Position numbers and translations under genes: made by a program | Origin: a virus | DNA: 37,013 nucleotides | Strand: one strand, 5' to 3' | IMG/VR virus record: IMGVR_UViG_3300017987_000196 | Location: 1 to 37,013 of that record | In this document: piece by piece, positions 1-9,092 of the stretch | Numbering within the stretch: position 1 is the first letter of the stretch | Layout: each line of letters opens with the position of its first letter | The notes under the pieces: model-generated | The model's input: only the letters and a program-made list of their open reading frames with translations | Told to the model about the DNA's origin: nothing | Databases searched by the model: none

Positions 1-1
1 G

Positions 2-202
2 GAAAAAGGAGAAAACTTTGAGAGTTATGCAGATAAAAAGCGCGTTAAAATGCGGATTCTCCTTATGCAGAAAACCATTGAAAAGATCAAGGCTGGTAAT
101 AACACAATGATCATATTTGGCCTAAAAAATATGATGGATTGGCATGATAATGTAAAAAACCAGCTAGAAGCACCACAGGGATTTACCTTTAAGGGAGTAT
201 GA
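2..202 (+). CDS. Terminase small subunit, C-terminal part (gene runs off the left edge)
   Basis: An open frame enters from the left edge and ends in a TGA at 200-202 that overlaps the large terminase ATG at 199 (ATGA junction). The 66 residues seen are charged and helical and end in a short tail rich in Gly, Phe and Lys. Small terminase subunits recognise phage DNA and hand it to the large subunit, and they normally lie directly upstream of it. The assignment rests on this position and the translational coupling, with weak support from sequence character. The N-terminal DNA-binding part lies outside the window. Confidence 0.65.
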   Translation, partial: EKGENFESYADKKRVKMRILLMQKTIEKIKAGNNTMIIFGLKNMMDWHDNVKNQLEAPQGFTFKGV

Positions 203-1482
203 GCAGGGAAATAGAGTATAAACCCCTCTCTTATCAAAAGCCTTTCCACTTATCTACCAAACCCAAAGTCTACTTATCCTCTGGTTTTGGTGCTGGTAAG
301 ACCTATTCCCTTGTGATGAAGGCCTTTCAGCTTATGCACCTTAATCAGGATATGGCGGGCGGGATCTTGTGCCCTAGTATCAAAATGTATAAGCGTGATG
401 TCTACCCCACCATAAAAGAAATATGCTATGAGAATGGCATACCTCACCAATACAATAAGACAGACCTGCAATGGTATTTCCCAGATGCCAGGGCTCTTGT
501 TTACATATTCCACAGTGAGGATGAGGGAGCCAGTATCAGAGGCCCCAATCTAGCATGGGGCTGTATCAATGAGGTAACCCTAGTCAGTGAGATGGCCTTT
601 AAAGCACTCATATCTCGTATCAGAAAGAAAGAGGCTAAGCTGCTCCAGTTAGCCATGAGTGGCACACCTGAATCATTCAACTGGTGTTATGAGTACTTCA
701 TACAGGAGCCTAGACAAGACACTGATCTGATATTTGGTAACAGTGCCGAGAATATTTATAATGCGGATAGCTATATCCAGATGCTGAGAGATTCATATGA
801 TGAGCTAATGCAGCAGCAGTATATTGATGGCAAATTTGTTAACCTAACTGGTAAGAGGTGTGCCTATGCATTCGATAGGTTTAAACATACTGCGGATGAT
901 ATTGATAAGCTTGATGGCTTTCCTGTGTATGTGTCTCTTGATTTCAACGTTGATCCTATGGCCGCTACTTTATGGAATAGGCTACCTGGTATTACTCAAA
1001 AATCAAATAGGCAGAAAACAAGGGGGGCAATACTCAGAGCATGGGATCAAATCAGAATCCCAGGAGCAGACACATACGACGTGTGCAAAGCCATACGGGA
1101 AAAAACATTTAAGACTGATCAGATCGCTATATTTCCCGATCCAGCAGGGGCATCACGATCAACCAAAGTAAAGCACCTCACAGATATAGACATACTAGAA
1201 AGTGAGGGATTTACTGATATCCGGTATAAGAGAAAGATCAGTGTCAGGAATTGCCTTAATGCACTCAATGCCATGTTTAATCGGAATGAGGTTATAATTA
1301 ATAGGGTAAAGTGTCCTGATGTGGTGGCAGATCTAGAGCAGTGCGTCTTTAGGCAGGGAGTTTTTGAAATTGACAAGACAAACCTTAAGCGCTCTCACTG
1401 GCTTGATGGGTTAAAAAACATGGTAGATTATGAATTCCCCATTAAGGTAGGCAGAGGATTTAGAGAGGTGAGATACAGATGA
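199..1482 (+). CDS. Terminase large subunit (DNA-packaging ATPase/nuclease)
   Basis: This is the packaging motor subunit that pumps DNA into the prohead and cuts the concatemer. The N-terminal ATPase domain has a Walker A loop GFGAGKT at residues 29-35. A Walker B-like segment ends WGCINE at 120-125, with Glu125 as the likely catalytic carboxylate, and an SGTPE coupling motif lies at 154-158. The C-terminal RNase H-like nuclease shows acidic clusters expected to bind metal: Asp248 in SLDFNVDP, Asp314 in FPDPAG, and Asp403/Asp410 near the end. At 427 residues the length is normal for the family. It overlaps the upstream small subunit and the downstream portal gene by four bases each, as in a translationally coupled packaging operon. 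Confidence 0.95.
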   Translation: MSREIEYKPLSYQKPFHLSTKPKVYLSSGFGAGKTYSLVMKAFQLMHLNQDMAGGILCPSIKMYKRDVYPTIKEICYENGIPHQYNKTDLQWYFPDARALVYIFHSEDEGASIRGPNLAWGCINEVTLVSEMAFKALISRIRKKEAKLLQLAMSGTPESFNWCYEYFIQEPRQDTDLIFGNSAENIYNADSYIQMLRDSYDELMQQQYIDGKFVNLTGKRCAYAFDRFKHTADDIDKLDGFPVYVSLDFNVDPMAATLWNRLPGITQKSNRQKTRGAILRAWDQIRIPGADTYDVCKAIREKTFKTDQIAIFPDPAGASRSTKVKHLTDIDILESEGFTDIRYKRKISVRNCLNALNAMFNRNEVIINRVKCPDVVADLEQCVFRQGVFEIDKTNLKRSHWLDGLKNMVDYEFPIKVGRGFREVRYR

Positions 1483-3215
1483 GCCAGCTTATTAAAAACG
1501 AATCAGACATATTGCAGCAGAGTATTAGGGCAGAGGTATTGGATGAGATTACTAATGGCTGGGAGAATAAGCAGCGCAGATTCTGGGAGCTAAGAAAGCA
1601 TGAGATATACCGGGATAAAAACAGTAAATGGGTAATGCAAGCTCTCATGAATGAAGGATTTCAGGATACCACCCTTTTTCAAATGCAGAATAGAGCCTCT
1701 AATATAAGTATCTGTAGAAAGATAGTAAATAAGCTAGCTCAGGCCTATACAGGGGGTGTGGACAGAAAGGTTGAGGATCAGAAGTCTCAGGAAAGCATTG
1801 ATGCTTTAGAGAGAGAGATAGACGCCACCACCCTCTTTTTAAAAAGTGATCGGTACAGGCAGCTATTTAAAAATACCATGATGCAGATAGTGCCTGTGAT
1901 ATCCAGAAGGGAAAGCCTACCCAATAAAGCGGTATATGATTTATTGGCCAGGGTATTAGCTCCTTGGCAGTACGATGTGATAGAGGATCCTAATGATCCC
2001 ACTAAGCCCATGGTGATAATCCTGTCCGATTTCCAAGAGCAGCACCAAATGCTATTTGATTGGTTTTATGATCAGCTTAGAGGTAGCCAGGGCAGAAGGC
2101 CTGCCAATAGAATACCACTAAAAGATGGCTCTAATAGGCGTGATGATAAGATAGCTGATACCCGCATTGATAAAGGCATGGGAGATAAACCCAGACGCTT
2201 TATTTGGTGGTCTGATAATTTCCATTTCACCACCGATGCCAAAGGGGCAGTTACTAAAACCCCATTTGATGGTGGGGTAAATAGCCCGCAAGAATTGGCT
2301 AAGTCCGGGAAAAACCCCATTGAGATAATGCCTTTTGTCAATATCACAGGGGATCAGGACGGCTTTTTCTGGGCTGCTGGTGGTGAGGATGTAGTAGAGG
2401 GCAGCCTATTAATCAATAAGATATTGACTGATATCAACTATGTGACCTTTACCCAGGGCTTTGGCCAGTTGGTTATAGCGGGTAAAGATTTGCCCAAAAA
2501 GATAGTGGGTGGCCCCGATAGAGCCCTCACTTTTGATTTGAAGCCAGACGATCCTAACCCGCAGGTATTCTATGCGTCTAGTAATCCGCCTGTGGCTGAA
2601 TGGCTGCAAACTGTAGTCAGCTATCTTGGTATGCTGCTTAGCACTAATGATCTGAGCCCCAGAAATATCAGCGCTAAGCTTGATGTGACAAATGTAGCTA
2701 GCGGCATAGCTATGCTCATTGAGCAGAGCGAAAGCACTGCTGATATTCAAGTGATTCAGAATCTGTATAGGGATAAGGAACCCCTGTTTTGGGAGATCTT
2801 AAAGCGGTGGCATGAGCTATATCACAAGACAGGCCAACTAGTAGAAAACCTACAAGAGATAGCCCCCTTTACTGACAGTGATGTGAAACTCAAATTCCAC
2901 CAGCTTAAGCCTGTGATCACAGAGAAAGAACAGTTAGAGAATATCAAGCTTAGAAAAGAGTTGGGGCTTAATACTATTGCGGAATTACTCATGATCGATA
3001 ACCCCGATCTGAGTGAGGATGAGGCTAAAGCTAAGGCTGAGGAGATCATGAATGAGAAGAAAGAGCGCAGAGATCAGATGGTGGGTGATATGATGAGTAA
3101 AGTACCAAGCAATCTTAAGCCAGGAGAAAAAGAAGATGGCCAAGAAAAAGTGCAAGAAAAAGAAACCCAAGAAATAGGAGCAGAGGATGCCAGTCAAGAG
3201 CAGGGCACAAGCTAG
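1479..3215 (+). CDS. Portal protein
   Basis: This gene encodes the predicted dodecameric ring at the capsid vertex through which DNA passes. The 578-residue length, the position directly after the large terminase, and the conserved early segment ISICRKIVNKLAQAYTGGV (about residues 75-93) fit siphovirus portals. A middle region around residue 400 (SAKLDVTNVASGIAMLIEQS) resembles the portal stem and crown. The C-terminal 60 residues are highly charged, rich in Glu, Lys and Gln, and probably flexible. The start overlaps the terminase stop by four bases, and the 3' end overlaps the next small gene by 29 bases. Confidence 0.88.
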   Translation: MSQLIKNESDILQQSIRAEVLDEITNGWENKQRRFWELRKHEIYRDKNSKWVMQALMNEGFQDTTLFQMQNRASNISICRKIVNKLAQAYTGGVDRKVEDQKSQESIDALEREIDATTLFLKSDRYRQLFKNTMMQIVPVISRRESLPNKAVYDLLARVLAPWQYDVIEDPNDPTKPMVIILSDFQEQHQMLFDWFYDQLRGSQGRRPANRIPLKDGSNRRDDKIADTRIDKGMGDKPRRFIWWSDNFHFTTDAKGAVTKTPFDGGVNSPQELAKSGKNPIEIMPFVNITGDQDGFFWAAGGEDVVEGSLLINKILTDINYVTFTQGFGQLVIAGKDLPKKIVGGPDRALTFDLKPDDPNPQVFYASSNPPVAEWLQTVVSYLGMLLSTNDLSPRNISAKLDVTNVASGIAMLIEQSESTADIQVIQNLYRDKEPLFWEILKRWHELYHKTGQLVENLQEIAPFTDSDVKLKFHQLKPVITEKEQLENIKLRKELGLNTIAELLMIDNPDLSEDEAKAKAEEIMNEKKERRDQMVGDMMSKVPSNLKPGEKEDGQEKVQEKETQEIGAEDASQEQGTS

Positions 3216-3345
3216 GTTATTTGGTGCTGTGGCAGGGGGCAGAAAAACCAAAGCCAAAACCTTGAGTAAGGCCAAAGCAAAGGAAAGCCTCAAAGGCCAA
3301 AAACTTAAAAAGCTACCTGAGAGAGTAAAGAAAAAAAAGAAATAG
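3187..3345 (+). CDS. Small basic phage protein, DUF3008-like
   Basis: A 52-residue protein starts inside the portal 3' end behind a TAGGAG ribosome-binding site. Its N-terminus MPVKSRAQARLFGAVAGG resembles the small phage-associated DUF3008 family (typical opening MPVKSKAQ). The rest is almost entirely Lys, Ala and Leu and ends in a lysine run. The function is unknown. Its position among head genes and strong positive charge suggest DNA or capsid-interior contact, which is inference. Confidence 0.7.
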   Translation: MPVKSRAQARLFGAVAGGRKTKAKTLSKAKAKESLKGQKLKKLPERVKKKKK

Positions 3346-3355
3346 GGGGGTAACC

Positions 3356-3454
3356 ATGTATCATCCAGGAACCAAAGTAGAGGATTTGACCTTGCATATT
3401 GCCAACCCGGCTGACTTGGTGCAGCCAGGAGATACGGTTGATAGCATTGTGTAA
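3356..3454 (+). CDS. 32-residue hypothetical protein
   Basis: A short frame starts with an ATG after a GGGGGGTAACC leader, the same kind of leader that precedes many genes in this cluster. It ends in a TAA overlapping the next ATG by one base. The product starts MYHPGTKVEDLTLHIANP and is acidic. I do not recognise it. The good leader and exact packing between neighbours favour a real gene. Confidence 0.55.
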   Translation: MYHPGTKVEDLTLHIANPADLVQPGDTVDSIV

Positions 3455-3924
3455 TGGGCAAACAGAAGCCAGTCGAATATCAGTTTGATCCCTTTGAATT
3501 AACCGGGCTTAAAAAACCTAGGGGGGTTGATAAAAGGGAGATACTAAAAGAGGTGGGGGAGTTTGTCCTAGAATCTGTATTAGATAAAGTAGGCGGGACA
3601 AATTCCCCTGTCTCTGGTCACGGCAGATTTAAAAGGCTCACCAAGAAATACAAAGCTAGAAAGGTGGCTCAGGGTGGGGCCCCAGTGCCAGATCTTGAGT
3701 TAGAAGGGGATCTGCTAGATTCTCTTAGGGCTCCCATAAGAAATGGGAAATTAGTTTTAAAGGTAACCCCATCACAAAACGATAAAGCCGATGGCCACAA
3801 TAATCACAGCGGCAAATCTGAGATACCTACCAGGCGCTTTATCCCTAAAAAGAAAGATGGGGAGACATTCAAAAAAGATATCATCAAAGGAATGCGCCGT
3901 ATCATCAAATCATTTGAGGAATAA
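3454..3924 (+). CDS. Virion morphogenesis / tail-completion-like protein (first of a pair)
   Basis: The 156-residue protein carries a pattern known from the Mu gpG-like virion morphogenesis family. A LELEGDLLDSL segment at about residues 81-91 is followed by a loop with ADGHNNHSG and then IPTRRFIP near residues 124-131. The C-terminal helix is basic. Family members are proposed to act at the head-tail neck. The gene lies between portal and scaffold and overlaps the next gene by one base. The next gene shows the same segment order, so the two look like diverged duplicates. Confidence 0.6.
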   Translation: MGKQKPVEYQFDPFELTGLKKPRGVDKREILKEVGEFVLESVLDKVGGTNSPVSGHGRFKRLTKKYKARKVAQGGAPVPDLELEGDLLDSLRAPIRNGKLVLKVTPSQNDKADGHNNHSGKSEIPTRRFIPKKKDGETFKKDIIKGMRRIIKSFEE

Positions 3925-4463
3925 TGCCTGTTAAATTTAAAGCCGAGGTAGACACAAAAGCACTAGAAAGCATCAAGAAAAAAACCAAACAACTTAAGAA
4001 GCCTGTGACTAGAGACTTTGCCAGGCAAATAGGCAGAGTAATAGTTAAGGAAATGAAGCGCATTATTAAGCGCGGTGTCAACCCAATTAAGGGATGGGGC
4101 AAATTCCCGGCATATAGGGGTAAGTATAGAAAGCAGATACAGAAAAAAGGCTATGTAAGCGTAGATGGAGAAAGGGTAAGTAAGAAGCTAAGGCCTGTAA
4201 ATTTAAAGCTTACTGGCAAATTTCTGAGCACTCTAACCAGTAAAGCAGAGCCCGATAAAACCGGCTTTAGTGCTGTGGTGAGATATAAGACAGATTTATC
4301 TGAGAAAAAAGAAGACGGGCACAGGACAGGACACAATGAGCAGGCTGAAAGGCCCACTATCCCACAAAAAAAGCTTAGAGAGGATTTCCAAAAATCTATC
4401 AGTGATAAATACATAAGGCTATTTAACAAAGCAATTAAGAGGGTGACTGATAAGAAGCGTTAA
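3924..4463 (+). CDS. Virion morphogenesis / neck-like protein (second of a pair)
   Basis: A very basic 179-residue protein. It follows the same plan as its upstream neighbour: a GKF-x-Y stretch, then LKLTGKFLSTL (about residues 93-103), a loop EDGHRTGHNEQ, and IPQKKL followed by an amphipathic helix. This supports a shared fold with Mu gpG-like or HK97 gp10-like neck proteins, but the family call is by pattern only. The start codon overlaps the upstream stop by one base. Confidence 0.55.
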   Translation: MPVKFKAEVDTKALESIKKKTKQLKKPVTRDFARQIGRVIVKEMKRIIKRGVNPIKGWGKFPAYRGKYRKQIQKKGYVSVDGERVSKKLRPVNLKLTGKFLSTLTSKAEPDKTGFSAVVRYKTDLSEKKEDGHRTGHNEQAERPTIPQKKLREDFQKSISDKYIRLFNKAIKRVTDKKR

Positions 4464-4498
4464 ATTTTTATTTAAAAAAACCAAAAAGGAGTATACTA

Positions 4499-5179
4499 AT
4501 GAATAACGGATCCACAAGCGGTGCTGTGGCAGGTGATGGCGGTGCCAATCCTGGTAATCAAGAAAAAACAGGTCAAGAATCAAACCCGAATACCACCCCT
4601 AACGAACGATTAGTCAAATGGGAAGATCACAAGCGTGCCATTGATGACATGCTTGATAAAAAAGCCAGGCTAAAAGAAGCAGAAGAAAAAATAGCCGAGC
4701 TTGAAAGGGGTAAGCTTCAGGAAAAAGAGGAATACAAAACGCTATATGAGCAGACTAAGGCTGATGTGGATAAGTGGAAAACAGAGGCGGAAAACGGAAA
4801 GAAATTATTTAAGCATACCCAAAAATATAACGCGGTTAAAAAAGCAGCCCTGGAATCGGGTATGCTACCAGAAGCCTTAGACGATCTTGATCTATTAGAC
4901 CTTGATTCAATCGTAGTTGAAACAACGGATGCTGGGCGCTATGCGGTGCATGGCGTTAAGGAATTCGTAGAGAAGTTAAAAACCAATAAAGCGCATTGGT
5001 TTAAAAAGGCTGATGGGCCCACGGTTGATAGCGGTGGTGGCGGTGCCCCGCCAAAGGAACCAGGGCCAGTTACAGCCCAAGATGTAATCAAGGCAGAAAG
5101 GCAATGGCGAATGGGTAAGATCACAGAGGCTGAATACCATGAGATTTATACCAAGTACGCTGGCCAGACTGCCCAATAA
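4499..5179 (+). CDS. Capsid scaffold-like protein
   Basis: A 226-residue protein lies directly upstream of the major capsid gene, the usual place for a scaffold. The N-terminus is low-complexity Gly/Asn/Ser. Residues about 45-105 are a highly charged Lys/Glu/Ala helix likely to form a coiled coil. A Gly-Pro-rich linker (SGGGGAPPKEPGP) precedes a short C-terminal helical module of about 30 residues that could bind coat protein. This architecture matches phage scaffolds such as the GP20 type. The ribosome-binding site is AAAAAGGAG before the ATG. Confidence 0.72.
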   Translation: MNNGSTSGAVAGDGGANPGNQEKTGQESNPNTTPNERLVKWEDHKRAIDDMLDKKARLKEAEEKIAELERGKLQEKEEYKTLYEQTKADVDKWKTEAENGKKLFKHTQKYNAVKKAALESGMLPEALDDLDLLDLDSIVVETTDAGRYAVHGVKEFVEKLKTNKAHWFKKADGPTVDSGGGGAPPKEPGPVTAQDVIKAERQWRMGKITEAEYHEIYTKYAGQTAQ

Positions 5180-5194
5180 AGAAAGGGTTAAGCT

Positions 5195-6040
5195 ATGGCA
5201 GATCAAGTTATGCGTGGCTCTGTAGAGCTTGATGCTCTAAAGCCAGAACTATGGAGCGCTGCATTCTTTCCCACTCTCTTAGAGACCTTGCCTTTTAATG
5301 GCGTGGTCGCTAGGGATTATGAGGGAGATATTAGGGCTCTTGGCGATACTGTTAACATTACCGAATTTCCTCAGTTTGATGAGGCAGAGGAAATTCAAGA
5401 GGATCAGAAAGTCGATGCTGATTCTATCACCGCTAGTAACCAGCAGCTGGTTATTAATAAGCAGGTGGTTAAGGACTACATCGTCACAGATCGGGCTAAA
5501 GTGCAGACTATTGAGCATGCCAATGCTCTTAGGGACTTGGCCTTTCACAGCATCTTTAAAAAGATGCAGAGCATTCTAATTGCAGCCACTGTTCCCAGCG
5601 CCGCTGCTCCCGATCATCAGATTCCTTATGATGCTGGCAGTACTCTGGCCCTGGCAGACATGCTTGAGGCTAAAGAGCTACTGGATACCCAGAATGTGCC
5701 GGACGATGGATCCAGGCAGATGATTCTGGATAGCCCGCAGTGGAATGATATTTTTAATATCACTGGCTTTACCTCAAGGGATTTCATCCCCACGGGTAGC
5801 CCTCTTTCCACAGGTGCCCTGCCTGCCCAGGTCTTGGGTTTCAATCCCAAGTTTACCACTGAGGCAAGTGCAGTAGCCTATTTCTTTCATCCTATGTATA
5901 TGAACATGGCTGTTCAAAAAATGCTGGATGTAAAGGAATTTGACCAGGGGGTTGAGGGTAAGCGCAGTGTCAGGATCAATAGCACCATCCTGTTTGGTGT
6001 TAAGCAGACTTCTGACATTCGGGTGGTTACCATTTCCTAA
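5195..6040 (+). CDS. Major capsid protein
   Basis: The 281-residue product follows the scaffold and starts after GAAAGGGTTAAGCT. The pattern of an N-terminal arm, GDTVNITEFPQ around residues 50-60, the long helix with KKMQSILIAA, and a C-terminal strand IRVVTIS is typical of HK97-fold coat proteins. The residue range is about normal for a coat protein without a delta domain or insertion. No protease gene is seen nearby, so maturation may use a separate scaffold without cleavage. The call rests on position and overall pattern. Confidence 0.85.
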   Translation: MADQVMRGSVELDALKPELWSAAFFPTLLETLPFNGVVARDYEGDIRALGDTVNITEFPQFDEAEEIQEDQKVDADSITASNQQLVINKQVVKDYIVTDRAKVQTIEHANALRDLAFHSIFKKMQSILIAATVPSAAAPDHQIPYDAGSTLALADMLEAKELLDTQNVPDDGSRQMILDSPQWNDIFNITGFTSRDFIPTGSPLSTGALPAQVLGFNPKFTTEASAVAYFFHPMYMNMAVQKMLDVKEFDQGVEGKRSVRINSTILFGVKQTSDIRVVTIS

Positions 6041-6053
6041 TTGGGGGTAAACA

Positions 6054-6491
6054 ATGCCTTTTAAAAACGAACTAAATTATCAGGAATACGTCTACGACTT
6101 TGATGTAGATGGTGGCACAAAAGATGCCGCCATTATTCTGAGTGACAAGGCTGGCTATGCGCCACTACCTGTAGGGGCCATAGTTAAATCAGTCGTGGCA
6201 TATGTAGAGGACGCAGTGCTGGGCACTAGCTCTACCTTGATCTGGGGCAATGATGGTGATCCCGATGGGTATAGCGGTGCTACCGTAGCAGAGGGAGACT
6301 TAACGGCTAATTCTCTACATAATGGCTGGGATAATGCTGCAGCCCTGTTATGGGATGATACTAACGATCATCAACTGCAATATTATGTAGACACTGCTGC
6401 AAATGGCAGTTTTGAAGTACTTATTGAGACTGCCGATTTGAGTGCTGGTAAAGTAATATTCATGGTTGAATATTATCTACCTGCTGCATAG
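6054..6491 (+). CDS. Putative capsid decoration or head-associated protein
   Basis: A 145-residue acidic, beta-rich protein immediately follows the coat gene behind a GGGGGTAAACA leader. Proteins at this spot in many siphoviruses are decoration or head-stabilising proteins. The content (repeated Gly-Asp turns, alternating hydrophobics, FMVEYYLPAA at the end) fits a beta-sandwich. I do not recognise a family. The function is inferred from location. Confidence 0.5.
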   Translation: MPFKNELNYQEYVYDFDVDGGTKDAAIILSDKAGYAPLPVGAIVKSVVAYVEDAVLGTSSTLIWGNDGDPDGYSGATVAEGDLTANSLHNGWDNAAALLWDDTNDHQLQYYVDTAANGSFEVLIETADLSAGKVIFMVEYYLPAA

Positions 6492-6548
6492 CAGTGAGTG
6501 GACTGTTCTAAAAACTAAAGAAGCGATCAGACAGACTTGACAGGTTAT

Positions 6549-6572
6549 GCTCAGCCCCATTGCGGGCTGGGC
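6549..6572 (+). other. Hairpin between head gene and connector gene
   Basis: The arms GCTCAGCCC and GGGCTGGGC form a 9-bp stem (one T-G pair) with a 6-base loop. No T tract follows, so it is not a normal Rho-independent terminator. It lies in the 102-bp gap before the next gene's ATG and might mark an mRNA processing or attenuation point. Confidence 0.45.
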
Positions 6573-6593
6573 ATAGCCACCTTGAGGGTTTAT

Positions 6594-7397
6594 ATGCCTG
6601 CCATACTCAGGAATGTAACCAGGACAGTACTTGATTCTGCAGAGACTACAGCCTATACCAAAAGCCCGTCACAGGATGCACTGACTTTTGAGTTAACTGC
6701 CTCAAGTGAGTTTTACATTTGCTTTAAAAAACCCTTCTCTACTAGGCATTTTAATTTTGACACGGCTAATACGGTAACCGGAGTGGTTATCACAGTAGAG
6801 TATTGGGATGGCACAGATTGGGCAGAAGTGCTGGACATAGTAGATCAGACTTGGGGCTTTACCAGAAGCGGGTTTTTATCATGGGTAAATGATGGCAAAT
6901 GGCAGCCCAGGAAAGCATCTCCTATTGATGATGTGGAATTGTATTGGGCTAAGATCACAGTAGACCAGGATTTAAGCGCAGGCACTTCTCTGCAGAGTGT
7001 CTTAAATTTATTCTGTGATGAGGATATGCTGCAGGCCTATTATCCCGAGCTAGTGACCGATACTAGATATCTACCTGAGGGGAGATCTGATTTCATTGAG
7101 CAGTTACATGCAGCTAAAGAGTGGGTAGTGCACCGCTTAAAAAAGGATCATCTCATAAAAGACGAGAATCAGATTGAGGACATCAACGAGGTAGCCATAG
7201 CCGCTACCCACGCTACTGCATGGGTGATACTCAATCCCATAGCTAAAGATGATGGTGATAAAGAGAAGCGTGATGAGGCATTCAATGATGCCAATAGAGA
7301 ATTGAACAGAGTTAAGATAGATATTGATTGGGATGAGAGCGGTGTGATTGAGGATGATGAAAAAGATATTGGCAATATTTTTATACCGAGATTGTAA
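6594..7397 (+). CDS. Head-tail connector-like protein with N-terminal beta domain
   Basis: The ATG at 6594 (267 residues) was chosen because GAGGG lies 5 bases upstream. A longer frame would need an upstream TTG inside the hairpin region. The first half is beta-rich (VVITVEYWDGTDW). The second half is helical and acidic, with DFIEQLHAAKEWVVHRLKK resembling adaptor proteins of the HK97 gp6 kind that bind below the portal. The gene sits between capsid and tail-terminator candidates and overlaps the next ATG by one base. An adaptor role is inference from position and shape. Confidence 0.5.
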   Translation: MPAILRNVTRTVLDSAETTAYTKSPSQDALTFELTASSEFYICFKKPFSTRHFNFDTANTVTGVVITVEYWDGTDWAEVLDIVDQTWGFTRSGFLSWVNDGKWQPRKASPIDDVELYWAKITVDQDLSAGTSLQSVLNLFCDEDMLQAYYPELVTDTRYLPEGRSDFIEQLHAAKEWVVHRLKKDHLIKDENQIEDINEVAIAATHATAWVILNPIAKDDGDKEKRDEAFNDANRELNRVKIDIDWDESGVIEDDEKDIGNIFIPRL

Positions 7398-7849
7398 TGG
7401 CTGATACTGTAGAGCAAATCATAGACGAGACAAAAAGCCTGATAGCTAGTGAATTAGGCAGTAACTATCAGGAATTGAGATTTATCTATGATGTGGAAAA
7501 AAATAATCTCCGTGATGCCAAATTAGCTTATGGGGTAAGGCCATTAGACGCGGCCAATGCAGCCACTCTCACTAGGTCTTATACCCTGGATCATGGCTTT
7601 GAGGTGATACTGACTGACACCTTTGCCAGGGGTGATAGTGACAAGCAGAGAGAAGATAGCCTCAAAGTAATGTATGATAAGGCTGATGAGATATTTAAGA
7701 ATTTAGTAAACCACAAGATTAACTTAGCAAGCGTGGTGCTGGATATTCAGGATCCAAGCCTAAGCGAGCCAGAATTTCTAGACGATAGTAAGTTTGTGAT
7801 CCTGAGAATGCAGTATGTGGTTAAGTACCGTAGTAATCTAAATCTATAA
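7397..7849 (+). CDS. Tail terminator/completion-like protein
   Basis: A 150-residue protein lies just before the tail tube gene, where tail terminator (gpU-like) proteins usually lie. It contains a helix-strand mix with FEVILTDTF near the middle and FVILRMQYVVKYR at the end. The ending fits the final strand pattern of tail completion proteins. The start overlaps the upstream stop. No diagnostic motif; confidence comes mainly from gene order. Confidence 0.5.
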   Translation: MADTVEQIIDETKSLIASELGSNYQELRFIYDVEKNNLRDAKLAYGVRPLDAANAATLTRSYTLDHGFEVILTDTFARGDSDKQREDSLKVMYDKADEIFKNLVNHKINLASVVLDIQDPSLSEPEFLDDSKFVILRMQYVVKYRSNLNL

Positions 7850-7869
7850 AAATCCGTAGGGGGGATCAC

Positions 7870-9066
7870 ATGGCTACTCCTATCATTAGGAAAAATTCAA
7901 TCATTGGTGTGGAAATCGAGAGCACAGAGGGTACTTATGTAGCCCCTTCTGCAGCTACATCTTATGTGCAGCCTTTGGCTGATGGCTTTGAGCTAATACC
8001 GGCCAGGGAACTAATTGATAGAGGTTTACTCAATGCCTCACCCGGTAAAGAAAGCCCTAGGCTTGGCACTAAATCAGTCACCGCTGCCCTGCCTGTAGAG
8101 TTTAGGGGTAGTGGCGTAGCTGGTGGCGCACCAGACTTTGATCCCCTGCTACGCTCTGCATTAGGTGCTGTAAGGGCATATGGCTCACAGACCACAAGTA
8201 CCACTACGCATACTGCCACTCAGATCAATCTCTCTGATGGTGATGCGGCTAATTACAACGTAGGGGATAGCGTGGTGGTCCTAGAGGCAGGAGCCCATGA
8301 AGTTAGGCCTATCTCGGCTGTGGTTACTACTCCTGGCAGTAATAGCATCTCTTTCCCATTTGCCCTGGATAATGGGGCTCCTAGTGATGGTGTAGTAATA
8401 GCTGAATACAATACCTATCTCACTGCTGCAGATGGCCATCCCTCTCTATCTCTTAGCTACTACTGGGCTAATGAGATCAGACAGAGTGCTGTAGGCTGTA
8501 AAGTCCCCTCTCTGTCTGTAGATAACTGGACCACGGGCCAGGTAGCTTCTTGGAATTTTGGATTAGAGGGGCTCTTTTATGGGGATGAGATTGATGGCGT
8601 GGCCCCCCACACACCGACTTATGATGATGAGGTACCACCCATTATTCTAAAGGCCTGTGTATATAGAGACGGGCTTCAGATCCCAATCAATACACTCACC
8701 CTTTCTCTGGCTAATACGCTTGGATTTACCACTAGCACCTGTTCAGAGAATGGTAGGATTTCCTCAAGGGTAACTGACAGAGAGATAACAGGCAGCATCA
8801 ACCCATATAAAGACGATACCCTTACTGATTACTTTGATGATTGGAATGATGGCACAGAATTTTCTCTGTTTGCTTATGCTTTCAATCCGTCAAGCACTAC
8901 TGGTGAGTTTGATTTGGGATCGGTAGTGGCCCTGTGGTTACCACAGTGTTTTTCTACTGAGTTTCAAACTCAGGATCTTGAGGGCTTACTCATTGACCAG
9001 ATTTCCTTTAGGGCTACTCGGGGGTCCGATGGAACTAATGAGGAAATGTTTGTCAGCTTGATTTAA
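7870..9066 (+). CDS. Major tail tube protein
   Basis: A 398-residue protein opens MATPIIRKNSIIGVEIESTEGTY, typical of tail tube proteins of long-tailed phages (polymerising beta-barrel rings around the tape measure). A long beta-rich body contains Ser/Thr/Asp turns. Near residue 350 comes an acidic loop followed by a strand resembling the closing edge of the tube fold. It lies between the tail-completion candidate and the chaperone pair. It is somewhat longer than many tube proteins, leaving room for an added domain around residues 90-150. The leader is GGGGGGATCAC. Confidence 0.82.
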   Translation: MATPIIRKNSIIGVEIESTEGTYVAPSAATSYVQPLADGFELIPARELIDRGLLNASPGKESPRLGTKSVTAALPVEFRGSGVAGGAPDFDPLLRSALGAVRAYGSQTTSTTTHTATQINLSDGDAANYNVGDSVVVLEAGAHEVRPISAVVTTPGSNSISFPFALDNGAPSDGVVIAEYNTYLTAADGHPSLSLSYYWANEIRQSAVGCKVPSLSVDNWTTGQVASWNFGLEGLFYGDEIDGVAPHTPTYDDEVPPIILKACVYRDGLQIPINTLTLSLANTLGFTTSTCSENGRISSRVTDREITGSINPYKDDTLTDYFDDWNDGTEFSLFAYAFNPSSTTGEFDLGSVVALWLPQCFSTEFQTQDLEGLLIDQISFRATRGSDGTNEEMFVSLI

Positions 9067-9092
9067 GCCCTCACATACTGCATAAGGTTCTT

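Noticed and set aside
6549-6572. Rho-independent terminator
   Set aside because: No T tract follows, and head and tail genes continue on both sides.
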